From Xylocopa sonorina (Eukaryota; Arthropoda; Insecta; Hymenoptera; Apidae), in assembly GCF_050948175.1 (NCBI RefSeq), contig NW_027490147.1:124001-188000 (forward strand): a stretch of DNA of 64,000 nucleotides, given 5' to 3'. The notes under the pieces are model-generated. The model did not search any database, was not told where the DNA came from, and worked only from the letters and a program-made list of their open reading frames with translations. Numbering within the stretch: position 1 is the stretch's first letter; every line of letters begins with the position of its first letter. A program made the translations under genes and the position numbers. This document shows, piece after piece, positions 43,646 through 56,987 of this stretch.

Positions 43646-46600
43646 TCATTGCTACCTTTGTTGAAATGCTTTTTTTTATAATTATTATTACTGTCGTTAC
43701 GATGAATAATGCAAACTTAGCGACAAAAATCGATGACAAAAATATAATTTTCTTATTTTATGATGTAGAACATAGTAGATTGTGTGCACATACAATTTGC
43801 AACATTAAATAGGAAGAGTGTTATGTATGAGCTCGAATTTTAGCTTGCGACTTTACAAATAGTCATTTTGAAACAAAAAATGTTCGATATCGGTTAAATA
43901 TCAAACTATGTTTCAGTATATTAACTTACAACAATATTCCGTTATAATCATATAATTTAATGTAGTGGATTGTATTCTTTATACGGTACAGTATGCTTTT
44001 TTTTATTCCTTCCTTCTCTATTTGCAGGACAAATTTCTTATTTTTCTATCAAAATATTATAAAATTTTTATGAAGTTTCCAGGGAACTGAATATTACACA
44101 ACGTCTGCAATTTTTATCAAAAATAAAAATTTCGAGTACTTATAGCAGTATGTTATCAAACAATATAAAAACTACAAACGTTTATCTGTTTTGTATTGCA
44201 GATGTTTTTACAAGAAAATTATATTATGTTGCATTTTTACACAAACCATAGTTGTGCAAAGGAAAATGTATTAAGATAGAATCATATATACTAAATACAT
44301 AAATATATAATAGATGCCCCCTTATATGCCTTACAATAAGAAGACTGTATAGTAAAATGTTGGTGTAGCCTAGTTCTTAAAACATACTTCTATTTGTGTA
44401 TCGCAAAGAGTGCTCCTTTTTCTCTGGGAACTTCATTACTACCAAGATATGTACATTCCAACTAGCGTATTTCCTTTTTCACTTCCGTCCTTTGCTAAAA
44501 AAATAGCATGTTAGACTGGGACCTTTATAACAGTTGGAACTGTTAGACATTTTGAGATTAGTACGGTAAAAATTCCCTTTTCTAGAATAAAATATCATTC
44601 AGCCAGCAATGTTGAGGAATAACATATTATTGAGTCAAGCTGTTTTGATAACGAATCATAATTATATATATAACTATATTGTGGTGCAACTTCTATACGA
44701 GTTTACAATAGTTTATATGAAAAAATTTACATCTTCCATTATTTGAACTTGTTGTCACAAGACCTGTGAACGAATAAATATAAACATTTAATTGCCAAGT
44801 AAATTTCGAGATTATACAATTTAATACAAAATCATACGCACTGTATACAAATTAACATTTTATATTTATTATCAGCGGTGTACGTAACTCACTATTGTTA
44901 TATGGTGCACAAGAATAACATATGGAACGCAGAGTATCCATGTCTACTAAATCAAAGTAATCATCATAGTAGGATCTTGTCAATAAAAGGTGTTCAGATT
45001 TTCTCCAAATTTAAACATTACACTTACCTATATTGATCTGTATTAACATCTGTGCATAAAATTTTATGCATAAATTTTATACATGAATTTTCTATACAAA
45101 AGTTTTTGTACACCTGTGTATGCATATACATATACATTTATATATGATTCCTGATTATTTTCTGGAACATATATTTTATATACATATATCTATTCTATTT
45201 AAACTTTGTTTAAGTGTTTTGAAATTTTTCTTCTTTGAATGTTATGAAACTTGTTTCATTCCATTGTTCCCAATATTCTCAATATAATATATTCACATAA
45301 ATAGTGTGCATTTTTAACTAAAATTGAAATTCTAAAGAGTTTTAAATTTACCATATAATTAATATCTGGAATTGTCATATATAAACGTATATAAAATTTC
45401 AGCGAAACATTATTAGTAACATCATACACAATGAATTCAATCATAATATCTTTATTTCAATGTATCTTATTTTTATTCATAAAAATAATGATTTGTTATA
45501 CATATTTAAATATAGTTACATTCTACCATTATAGAAAGAAACTGTTGTAGGACATATGCAAGATTTTGAAATATACATCAAACATAGGTTAATCGATTAA
45601 ACATTGGAGCTACATTATTGTGGCTTGCAGACTTGTTAACTACTGTAGGTACATAGTGGGTATACATGTATTGGTTTAAGCAGTGTATTTAGGGAAACTG
45701 TATTGAGGTGCTGCGTATTTATTTTGACTCTTTATTCTTACTGCATGTTGTTACATACAAGTATTTCATTAGCATAAATATTAATATCACACAGATCGGT
45801 GTAATTTCAAATGCTGATAAGAGAAGCAAAATGTTTTATACTAGTAGCACATTGTCTTTATAACATACAACTTGACAAACACAATGGAAGGTAACGCACA
45901 CTGCCAATTTTTATAGTATATTTTATTGATGTTACAATGATAAATTGATACTACAATTAACAAGTAAATGAAAAAATTTAGGTATCATATTTTAATAAAT
46001 AACCGTGCATTTGGAAACACTTAAGCAGGTTGCAGCTGTTTGCATCTGGGCAATTGAGATAGATCTATCCCTATTCATTTATTTTTAAATTCCCAATTAT
46101 AAAATATGTTGAGAAAGTATTACGAATATTTTCATTAAAACCTGAAAAGTACTATTTTAAGTGGAATATTATTAAATATGATGCTAATACCCTGTGGTTT
46201 AGTAAAAATAAAAATACTGTCAACACAAATCACAATGTAAAAATATTATACCCTAATGTATACATGGTAAGATTTTTATTGTAATGACATTATTAGAAAT
46301 GGTTAGAAACGTGAAGTTATTTTTAAATAAAAAAAATATACACAAATGAAATAAGTTTGCTTGAAGTATTACTTTAATTTGTAATTCAATATAAGGGAAA
46401 AATCATTATAAATCAGATACATAATACAATATATATGTATTAAAACGTTTAGGTGAAATAATGCATTCAACTAATCAATAAAACAATGTATTAGATTAAA
46501 TGTTTGAAAGGAAATTCATGGCATTCATAAAGTAGATGAAATGTATACTATTTACTACTTTTAAGCTCCTATCTTTGTTATTTCTACAAACAATAGAGAT

Positions 46601-49600
46601 AATCACTGATTAATTCTCAGTGATTATATTAAAAGAATTTAATTGTTTATTAAATTTCAAGCAGCTAATCCAGGATTCCTGAAGACATTGCTTCTATATG
46701 GTGTATACACACATATTATACATATATAAATATTATATGAATACAAATAATAAGTATAAATATAAATGTGGATATAAATATGTTTATATTTACATTTATA
46801 TTTGTATTATATTATATATAGTCATAGTTTTTGTACAAATATATGCATCGCTGCAGTTTTGTTCAGCGAATTCAATACCCGCCTAATTGCATTTTATGAG
46901 TCCTTGAGACCACCTCCTACTCTTTGTACTTGTTTAAATGCACATTAATTATATTACTTGATTTATCAAATATCATGAAAGAGATAATTAAATAAAACTA
47001 ACTGAGAGACATCATTTTTATCGTTTTTTTTTTTTTAGTACATACCCAAAATGAGAGGCTAGTAATTCCACTATACAGGTAGTAGTAAGAAAGCACATAT
47101 CACTCCATAAGTGTAAATCCATGAAAGACGAATGTTTGTTTGGTGGACATGAAATGTCAGTTTTGTAAACAAAGCATTGCAAACGCATATAATTTCTTCA
47201 AAACTTATACTTAATATATAATTAACTCATCTTATTAAAATTTAAATTTATACAAAACAAGAAACCTAAGAAGTTTGAAATAATACAAATAATGTTTTTA
47301 TAGCTTCTTTATATAGAAGTAATTTAACTATTAAATAATTATTGAAATATTTGAGAAAGTATGAAAATTTACTCCTTCAATATTAAAAAATACATCATGC
47401 AAATATTTAAATATGTACATGCTTAATATACAGTTACATGAAACTAGATACATATATATGTTTGTGTATGTATATAGAGAGTAGAAAAATAGTAAAATGA
47501 TTTGTTTTCATTTGAAATGTTATTTTTCTGCTACTTACAGATTACTTTCTATAATATCTATTGAAACATTACCATCACTGGCATTTCCTGTGTTGTTTTC
47601 TTCTTGATTTATAATCTACTAAAAATCATTAATTTCAAATTTTTTTGCGATTCTATATTCAATCATTATATATTTAATTGGGTAGTGGTTAACTTTAGTG
47701 GTCTTTGATAAGTTCTTTCAACCATTATTACTTTCTTTTGCTAATTACTTTGAAAAAATAAAATATCAATGTAGTTTATGCATAAGAAACGAACGAAATT
47801 TGTGAAATGACGGTCTACTATCTCTGCTGTATTACTTTCAATGATACATTGAATGTTTGTGAAGAATTAAATTCTTCCCAAGTCTAGGTTTTTTTGAGAG
47901 AAAGATATTTCCATAAATATAAAGTGTTGTGTATAGTAAATTACGTTAAATTTAAGCATAAGAGGAATTATTATACATTGGCTTTATCTAATTTTGTTCA
48001 AGTAATACAATTGTTTTTTATGACACTTGACGCCCTTCTTTGATGTTTTACATTTATATATTAAATATCTTACAAGTGTATATACTTAATATTTTATGAC
48101 AGGTAATGAAGTTTGAATATTATTATTGTAAATCCATTCCATCGTTAAAAAACAAAAAAAATTCCTCCTTAAATGTCATAATTATTAATTCTTACCAATG
48201 ACAATTAAGGAGGAGTTAAATTGAAGAAACATTCTATTGATTTATATCGACTTATATTGACTTATTATATATTTATGCATCAATCTCATACATTAAATTT
48301 TCTGAGTTTCACACATTAAGTTTTCTTTATAAAATTTGAATGTTTTGAATGCTATGGCTGCAATGTTTAAGCGGTCATTTCAAATCATTTTAATAGGTGG
48401 AGATATTTTATGGATTTAGAAAAATCAAGCCAAGAAAAATATTTATACTGAAATATTTTTAGAACTATACATTGCATATATATGAAAAAGAAAATAGAAA
48501 TTGAAAAGTTATTATAATTAAATCACAAATTTCTTATGATTAATAGAAAGAAAAACATCGTTGTTTATACATTGGTATAATATTTCGCAGTGTATATCGA
48601 TATTGTTGAGAACATGTTAGTTTGACTTTCGCTAATTGTTTGGTAGTTTGCCAAATTGCCTTAATTGGAAAGAAATAAAAGTACAAAAATATGTAATATA
48701 CATATGCAATAAAATATGCAATACAGGGGAATATAAATTCTTGAAGAGAGAAGAGAAATAGAAGAAAATAAAAATTTGATGCTCAGCTCTGATAGATTTG
48801 TTTGGTTGAAACTATGTATAAAGAGGTTGACAATTGTAATATCTATTCACAAAATTTAAGACATTAACACGTTTAGTAATAAGAAATATGAAATTAAACA
48901 CAGTTTCCAAATACTAATGGTTACTAAATATTTATTATTCTGGTTATAAGTAGATACTTAAGAAACATTAATAGGACGTTGCAATGATGTCTTTATGATT
49001 GAATTCTTCCACAAAATCTCATCATTATTATATATTAATTATCCACTGTTGCATTAGAAACGGCAAAAATATAAAAATGTGTCAAGAAAAGATTAAAAAA
49101 AGCAATGAAAATATTAGATAATTATTAAATTCATAACATTATGCTTATGAAATAGTGAAAACACTTGCCTCTATCATTTTCTTGATGATTGTATTAATTT
49201 AACTTTTTTTACTACAATGTTTGGTGAAAAATCTTAAATCTTAAATTATTAATATTTTACATAATCAGAATTTGAAGTTTAAAGTTTATAAAAATTACTT
49301 TATTTGCACATAATAATTATCAAACTGATGAGTACAATAGCTTCTGAAATGAGAAAGTCGCTTATAGTGATTAAAATAAAAATTTATTTATATTTTTTAA
49401 AAATATTAATTTTACAATTCATGTTTACAAAGACTTATTTTTATCATTCAGTGAATACCATCTATCCTACAGATTATAAACTTTTGCTTTGTTTTTCTCT
49501 GTAAATGTGTTAGAACTATTATATAAGAAATTATATAAATTATCAATGTAAATCTACAAAAGTACTAAATTTATGATAACACATAAAAGTTTTATATCAA

Positions 49601-50860
49601 TATATATATTATATAATTAAAATGTATATGTATATCTTAACATATATTTTATGATTTTATGGTTTCACGAATATTCATATTAAGCAATTATTCTACACAT
49701 TTTACATGTGTTTTCTTATTAAAAAATGAATTACTATCTTTATATATCTCATTATCTCATCTTTTGATTTTAATTTTTCGTTCTATTTTTCAAAATTACT
49801 ATTATACATACATGTAGAGTTAAAACTATTCAAAAATTTTTAGAAACGAAACAGAGAATATTAAAAAGAAATTGTAGTAAACATATACTCCTACTTTTGA
49901 CCAGTTAACTCCTTGTTTATTAGATAAATGATGGATGAACATTTTATAGAAGTATAATGGGTAAGTTACAACTATGATGTAAGGATGTGGTATGAAATAA
50001 ATTGCATATATATGTCACCATATTTAGATTTTTCCTAGTTTCAATAATTATTAAAAATACCTATAATATTTATAATATTACATTATGTATATTAACATTA
50101 ATATATTAAAGAGCAATATTGTAAAGATTTATTTTAGTACATATTATGTACCTTTTGTTACATTAATAGATTTTTTTTTTAAACTTTGTAAAATATGTTG
50201 TAATATGAAGCATGTCAAAACAGTTAAAGGAATTATTTGTAATTTTTGCCCAAATTTGTAACAAAATTTAGTTAAAAATTAAATTTATATTAAATTTGAT
50301 TAATTAACTATAATTTTTATTTAAATATTGATATTTTGTTTCATTTTGAAATATTTTAACATTTTTGCGCTTGATCATTTTGAAATATTTATATTAAATA
50401 TTATGTTAAATGTAATTACTGTAAAAATGAGAAAAACTTACTTTAATGTTACAAAAACGTGTTTTTAATGAAATGTTGCGAAAATGGTAGTTTTAAAATA
50501 GCTGAATTGTCATACTAAAATTTTATCGATTCAATATTTTCAGACTTATGAACTGTTTTTTTTATTTTTTATGCAATTTTTATATTTTTAACATGTATTT
50601 TCCTTGTAATAAATGGAAATTAGCCCATGTTAAAATACACAGTAAACAGAATGAGAGCCATATTTAAAAAAAAATAATAATTTTGAGATCATACATTTCT
50701 TATTACATTTTTTTATTATGTCTTAGTACATTTCTTATGTTTTTTATTTTCTACCACATTTGTATTTATATATAAGGTGGTAAAAATGATATAAAATTAC
50801 AAAATATAATTAATCGATACCGAATAATACAATAAAAAATCGTATCTATGGTGGCAATTG
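43646..50860. other. ckn 3' UTR and AT-rich intergenic DNA
   Basis: Very AT-rich, no gene recognised. Candidate AATAAA poly(A) signals after the ckn stop lie at 44122, 44586 and 44773, so the 3' UTR may be about 0.5-1.2 kb or longer. The true end cannot be chosen from sequence alone. A possible minus-strand last exon at 47535-47615 is described under findings. Confidence 0.5.
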
Positions 50861-53817
50861 CATCTGTTAGGAAAAGGGATAAGTAAAGTTAGAAGGGCAG
50901 TTATTTCTCATCCACCCTCGTCTTCAGTTATCCTTTTTATTTCCTTTCTTTGCTAAATATATTTATCTCGATTTAATCTATGCTACATGTAGATAGTATT
51001 TGCAGATAGTTTATTATTCGTTTTCAAATGGAACTGAAATATGATTGGTGCTCTCATTCAGTTGAGTTTTACTCTCAGCTGCATGAGTGCGCTCGCGAAG
51101 GTTCTGCGGTTCACGTTTTACATTTCGTGCACCAGTGGAGCCGCTATCGTGCTCGAGATGTCTTGTTTTTAGAAGTTTTTTCTTCGGGATCGTCGTATCC
51201 TGTCTCGACCTAGTTTTTTCTTGTAAACACTAGTGAATATTGTGCGTAAAAGTGCGGAAAATGATAATTATTACTATGTGTAAGTGGTGACCCAGTTCGT
51301 TTGAAAGGTTAATTTGACTAATACGAGGTGTGACTCTGAGGTACAAGATAGCTTCTATCTACTCGACAGCCTTCCATACTAGTTGCCACTGGTTGCCATC
51401 GGATAGATGCCTCGCGTGGATGCCTTCTTTTAAAACTAGATTGTACGAGGCTTTCTCACTGATTTGGAATCATTTAAGAATCAGGTTAAAGAGTTAACGG
51501 TTCCTCTGTTGTCTTCGTCGTGAACATTGTTAAACACACCGTCGAATGGAATGTATCGTTCTGACAGTATGTGTGTATGTATCATTCGCTTTTCTGTTAA
51601 TTATTTCTCGCTTCTTCCATCAAATACTTGTTGCAATTGTTGATCATTTAAATAGCTTATTACATAGTATCAAGAATGGAGATTAGAAATGTTACTTTCT
51701 ACTTCTTGAATATTTGACGTAGTTCAGAAATGATTATTTAAAAGATTATTGAATAATAATTTAGTAAAAATCTATTATTTCTCAGACATGGTTGTTTTCT
51801 GTTTCTGGGAAGGTTTCACTTTTTTTCTAATAGCTGAATATTATTTACATTCTCGGTATTCTTTTAAAGAAATTGAAATAAATCAAATTTAATTATATTA
51901 TGTTTTTCGATATGTATGTGTCGATTTAAATATTTGAAACAACATAGATTAGATAAGAGTTTTGTATCACAAATAAAGAAGAACGTTTTCTTCTTTTTAA
52001 TGAAAATAATGTGTTCTTGCGAACGTCATATACAAATCTGCAATTCTCAATATTGACAACGAATTTCGATCTAAACTTGTTACGTTGTCGGATCATGTAA
52101 ATCATCGCGCAGAGATGTAGAAACAGAGAGGAGAGAAGTACCGTTTTTCAAAACGGTTGGTCGCCAGGGCGACGATAATTTGCAACGTAAACGTTCTCAT
52201 ACAGTTAGTTTTAGGTCAGTTGCGAGTTACATTGTCAATGTTCTCGACAATATTCTTCGAAAATATTGCATTGTTACAAAACTGTTATGTTCCTACAGCG
52301 TTAACGACATCGAAATCGATTTATTCCTCATTTTACTTCCAAGAAATTAATCAGGAATAAGAACGAACTAATCTTGTTGCACACTATGTATATTTAGACT
52401 TTTAAATGTCATTCAATTTAGTAAAGTCTGCTGCAGGCTTCTGTCAAAATTTTTAGTGGTGTTTGCTGCGTTGAAAAATAACCACGCAAGTTACACCATT
52501 ATACGTAAAAAGGAAATAAATGTCCAAACAATAATTTACATGAATGGTTTCCTTAAAAATGAAATTTCGACTCGGTTGTTTGAATAATTTTTTATTGTAT
52601 TCAAGCGTTACGCATAGACACATTTAGTAGATATTGGGAATTTTAATCGTGTATTTTCTCACGTGAATGGATCTTATGAAGCAATGTTTTTGGAACAAGC
52701 GTCAGTATACTTTCTAACGTTCACACGCGAGAGCGTGAGAGAAAGAATGCAAAGGAACGTGTAAGAAAAGTACATACCGCCGTCACGTTGTGTTTTTTAT
52801 CCTCGGATTTTGAACAGGTGTTTCTGACACAGCGTAACGGAGGAAATCAGAATTGAACTCGTTGTGGACAAAGTCGAATCGTGATTTCTTGTGCTGCTAA
52901 ATGGAGACGAGAGAGGATTGTTCGTGTTCAATCGCTTTCTCTTTGAACTCTTAGTGCGCCGAACTAATTCAGTGTAATCTGTTTGAATGAATTCATCGGT
53001 TTCCAAGATTTTGTTTGTGATCAATTTCTGAAGACGGAATAACATGGTGTTTCTGTACAGTCTCAAGATTGATAATGTGAAGCAAGATCGGATTGCCGGT
53101 TTTATCGACACTGCCCACTGGCTTGGTAGGCGGTTACGATAAGGAAGATTTCGAATGCAAGTTTGTTTTGTTTTTGCCAATGTGGATAAAGCTATTAAAG
53201 GCATAGACTAAAGTAAAACGAGTGATAGTAAAAAATTCTTCATCAAAGGGATATCCAACTGAAACGTATTAGAAAAGAAATAAAAGGTGATGTGGAGTGA
53301 TGTTTGTTGAGGAGAATGAGACAAGCGCGCGTAACGCACTGAAAAGGGGATAATAAAAGCATGGAAGTCGCGCTTTGTTAGTCATTGTCGGTGGACATTA
53401 CGGCGGTGGGAAATATAACAAGAATGGGGAATAAATGGCAAGGGAGGATACGCAAAGCTGAAAGCGAAAAAATAAAAAACGTGTCTACGTCAAATGTGTA
53501 AAATGAAAAGAAGTAAAAGAAAGATTAGAAATTGGTGATAAAAGGAAAAAAAGCAAAAATATGGAATGAGTGGAAAGAGGAATACGTAGTAACGAAATAC
53601 TGAATTGTGATAGAGAAAAGAGGAAAGTAAGATTCGTAAAGAATAGGACGGTAAACTTGAGGCGGGAAAAGCCAGGTGGAGGAAAATAAAAAAAAAAGGG
53701 GGAGGAACGTGAACGGTGAAGTTTCGAATTAGGTGCGGAAATAATATATACCAGAAAAGGAGAAAAGTGAGCAGGGTGTATTACACTTTGAAATTCAATG
53801 TTGAGCAGAGTCGCACG
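50861..53817 (+). promoter_or_regulatory. GC-richer 5' region of the next gene
   Basis: GC content rises relative to 44-50.8 kb, particularly at 51030-51560 and 52780-53817, with a purine-rich last part (53400-53710). This fits promoter and 5' UTR sequence for the gene starting at 53818, possibly with non-coding first exons. No splice unit could be proven, and open frames here (51028-51213 plus, 52797-53204 minus) show no family features. Confidence 0.35.
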
Positions 53818-53922
53818 ATGGCCGGGACTCGGTCCGAGAATGTCCTTAGCCCTGTCAGTGTTGTCGCGGTAGGCGGTGCAACTGTGGGTAATTTAAGAAA
53901 CAACCAGCTCAACAGGTCTCAG
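53818..53922 (+). CDS. First coding exon of an unidentified gene
   Basis: ATG at 53818 in a strong context (A at -3, G at +4) opens 35 codons with normal protein-like composition: MAGTRSENVLSPVSVVAVGG, then an Asn/Arg-rich end. A good donor CAG|GTATGTG follows at 53923, phase 0. The frame is open upstream to about 53716, but that part looks like UTR. A second ATG at 53798 in another frame makes a 24-codon uORF overlapping this start. No homolog is recognised; the peptide has no signal sequence or domain. The following exons are beyond the transposon cluster or outside the window. Confidence 0.45.
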
Positions 53923-54078
53923 GTATGTGTACACCATTTTCAAAATTATTTTTTACATCAGATTCAACGCTATATAATGTTCCATAATTTTTGTATGGAA
54001 TATATTGGTCGTTTTGTGCCGGAAGTGAATTGGTCGGTCACTTCACGATCGTCTTCTCTTTCTTGGCCGTTATTTTAG

Positions 54079-54900
54079 TTAGACTTTTATTTAGTTAGAC
54101 TTATTTTAATAACGACTTTAAATAACTGAAACTCTCGCGAGTGAAATGTAGTTTACCTTGAATACAATTTTGTGTGGTAATAGGTTTCGTTGCGTCCGTT
54201 GCGTAGCTTCGCCTTGCATAGTTGCTCGGTTGGAATACTAAAGACGATTTTCTTGTAATGTTTTAAGTGTTGGGTGAGTGCCGAACGAAAACGAGTCTTC
54301 AACAAATCCAACTCTATATTTCTTTGTACAAATAATCTATTTATTTATGTTTAGTTGATGTTTTAGGATGTTTCAACACTAACTTGTTTTACATTTTTAC
54401 TAAGCTTATCGGTTGAGATTATACTGAGCAGTGACGACGAAGAAATTCATTAAATTAGAGTTGCGTTAGATTAAAATAGTATTTTTTGTTATTTTTGCTT
54501 TGTGTTATACATATATTTATATTTTTAATAAAAATTAAGTTGTTTATGTAGAATTAAAAAAAACTATTTGTTTTTAATAAGTTTTTGGAACGTAATCCCT
54601 CTTTGTACTAGCTCTGGGTCTCATACAACACGGTTTCACACAACACGGCATTTTTTAGGAACCTAACTACCGTGTTATAGGTGGGTTACCTGTACACTAA
54701 AGTCTGAAGCAGCCACGAGCCAATCCGCTTGCTGCTTCTCCTTAGGTGTAGAGATGGTCGGTACATTTGGTAGTAGAGGTAAGACCCCGGAAAAATCCGT
54801 CGGGGTAACACCTAATTTTGACGTATTTGTATTTTTGTATTGAATTTTAGTAACGCAAATTTGGTTGAATATCTTGAGCTGATGCAATTCTCAAAATTGA
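54079..54900. other. Stretch with no gene; probably intron
   Basis: If the exon at 53818 is real, this is its first intron. AT-rich to 54600, then a mixed segment with repeated ACAACACGG near 54625-54650 that may be TE-derived. No domain was read. Confidence 0.4.
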
Positions 54901-56640
54901 TAAATGTTAATCGGTTAATCTTGATCTTTCTGAATTTTTGTTACTTTTCATTAAGGAAAATAGTTGCTCCCATAAGTAAGTGGTTCCGAATATGGCCAAT
55001 ATACGCGTAACAAACGATAATCATAACGATTTTCGGAAACCGATCTATAAATAAATATGTATAAAAATCTAGAATTTCAACTCCCATAAATTTTTGCTTT
55101 AGCAAAGCATCACTTCGATCGAATTCCGTTTCTAACAATTTTAGTTGGTGAGCATATTCTGTAAATTTTAATTTAGGTAACTTAAGCAATAGATATTCTT
55201 TCAGACAGCTTTCAAAGTCAGACAAGTTTTTTTTTCTGGTTGTTTTCGCCAAAGTAATAATTTCTGGTTGAAAACGTTAAAATTATCAATAGTGAATATA
55301 ATTAGAAATAGTCCTTTATCCATTGTCCATCTTTTAAATCGGCACATTCAGAATTTTTTGTTTCCAAGGAAATTCTGAATCCGTCCAGCAATTTGAAGAA
55401 TCGTTTTAACACTTTATGCCTCCAAAAATAAAGTAAACTGACGATGAGTTCACGTGCTTGAATATAATTTACATTTTTGGTGACTATTCTTAATTTAAAA
55501 CATATCTGATATCTAAAATTTTTGAGCACGATATTTGCTGGTGAATAATGCAATGAAAATGTTCAAAATTATTATTACAACAGCTTTAGTAATACCGATC
55601 ATAGTAGGTGCATCATCGATTACGATACAAACCAACTTTTCCAATAGTAAATAGATGAATTATACTTGTTCAAAACTTCCATAAGTCCTTGTAAAAAATA
55701 TCAGCTTGCATTACGCATACGGATGATCTCCACATATTTTTCAATTATTTTTAAATTAACATCGTATCCGCAAATAAAAACGGGCAGCTGTACAATATTT
55801 CGAATATCTGTACTTTTATCAATTGCAACAGAGTAGGCTTAAAATGTTCATCAACTCCGTTAGCTATAGTATTTCGATTTAAATTTACATCTTGAAATTT
55901 TTTTATTTCTACTGGATAGAATACTTCCGCAGCACAGAATTAAGCATTCGGTAATAAATTCTCCTTCAGAAATGTGATGATGTCTGTATAACTAATGTTA
56001 AGACCCATTAAATTTTATTTGTTGAAACATAGCCTAAAGCAAAGAGAGGTTCAAGCAGATGCGCTAATTCATAAAACAGCAACTATTGATCCGTCCTTCA
56101 GATCAGAATTTACATTAACCAATAATCTTCGACAGTCGCTTCCCTCATCAAATTTCGTAGAATGTCCAATGACAAATCCGCATGTCCTAACTAAAGAACA
56201 CACCCACCGGCGAACCTTTATAAGATCTCGTCATCCATAGGAAAGGGAGTTAAAAGTTAAAAACATACGAAACATCATAGGATACACATACCAAATTGCT
56301 TGTCGAACGTTTCATTAATTACTGCACTCCCCAATAGTTACCGAAATATAATTTATAAGGAATACAAGTCGTTGAGGATCATTTTCTATAACAGTTAATT
56401 CCTCAACCACACCAACGTTAAATTAAACGTTGGCAATTAACAACTAACTTTTACAGCAGTTGAATAGTCTTCAACAAATTTTGTAACGTATTGCTCATAT
56501 TCTGTTTTATGATTTATATCATAGTGTCCTTTAAGATTATATTCCTTAGGAACGATGTTTCTCTTTAATTGATATTTTCTTATCCATTGTTCTCGAAGTT
56601 TGATTAACTTTTTTTAAATAACATTCTAGTTTAAAATGAA
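54901..56640 (-). pseudogene. hAT transposase remnant (ZBED/FAM200-like), split by a solo LTR
   Basis: Minus strand, broken by several stops. The N-terminal BED-finger region (56640-56448) reads IVPKEYNLKGHYDINHKTEY. After the LTR the catalytic part follows: KKFQDVNLNRNTIANGV and VAIDKSTDIRNIVQL (about 55900-55800), the block with the first catalytic Asp of hAT transposases. Then come HKVLKRFFKLLDGF and KNSECADLKDGQWI (about 55430-55310). The C-terminal dimerisation region (55252-54941) is poorly kept. This layout matches the hAT group from which vertebrate ZBED5/FAM200/SCAND3 proteins derive. Known role: cut-and-paste transposase. Dead copy. Confidence 0.75.
55996..56442 (+). mobile_element. 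Solo LTR, family A copy 6 (second subfamily)
   Basis: A 447-bp LTR from TGTTAAGACCCATTAAATTTT to GGCAATTAACA with a perfect target duplication ACTAA (55991-55995 and 56443-56447). Shorter than the other copies, with an internal deletion relative to copy 5. It has the TATA-like CTTTATAAGATCTCGTC near 56215. It is inserted in the N-terminal part of the hAT remnant. Confidence 0.93.
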
Positions 56641-56987
56641 TAAAAATGAAAATCAATTTTGGAGTTGAAAATATCTTTCGCGAACAATTAAGGAAACACT
56701 GCACTTTCTGACGACTTGTAGAAACATGTCTCGTGTGTCAAATTAGATCGTCTCATGTTTTTATCTCCGTCCGCCGCTTTTTATTTAACGCAAAAATTTC
56801 AAATTTCCAACTTTAAAAGTCAAAGAAGTGTTTGATATTTAAACATTTTTAAAATAGATAATTATTTGCGTCCGTACCTTAAACTTGCTTCTATAAAATT
56901 AGGAGGACGACCACCATTTTCGCGATGCGACAGGTTTATTTTAACAAGGACACATTTACGCGCTAAGGCGTTGAACCTTATGATATA

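Noticed and set aside
46888..46940. Minus-strand run reading FKQVQRVGGGLKDS and stop
   Set aside because: A stop lies a few codons upstream and there is no pyrimidine-rich acceptor, so it cannot be supported as an exon.
52797..53204. 135-codon minus-strand frame
   Set aside because: Ser/Thr/Leu/Arg-rich with no domain, no splice context, and opposite to the presumed 5' region of the next gene. Likely the shadow of a compositionally biased UTR.
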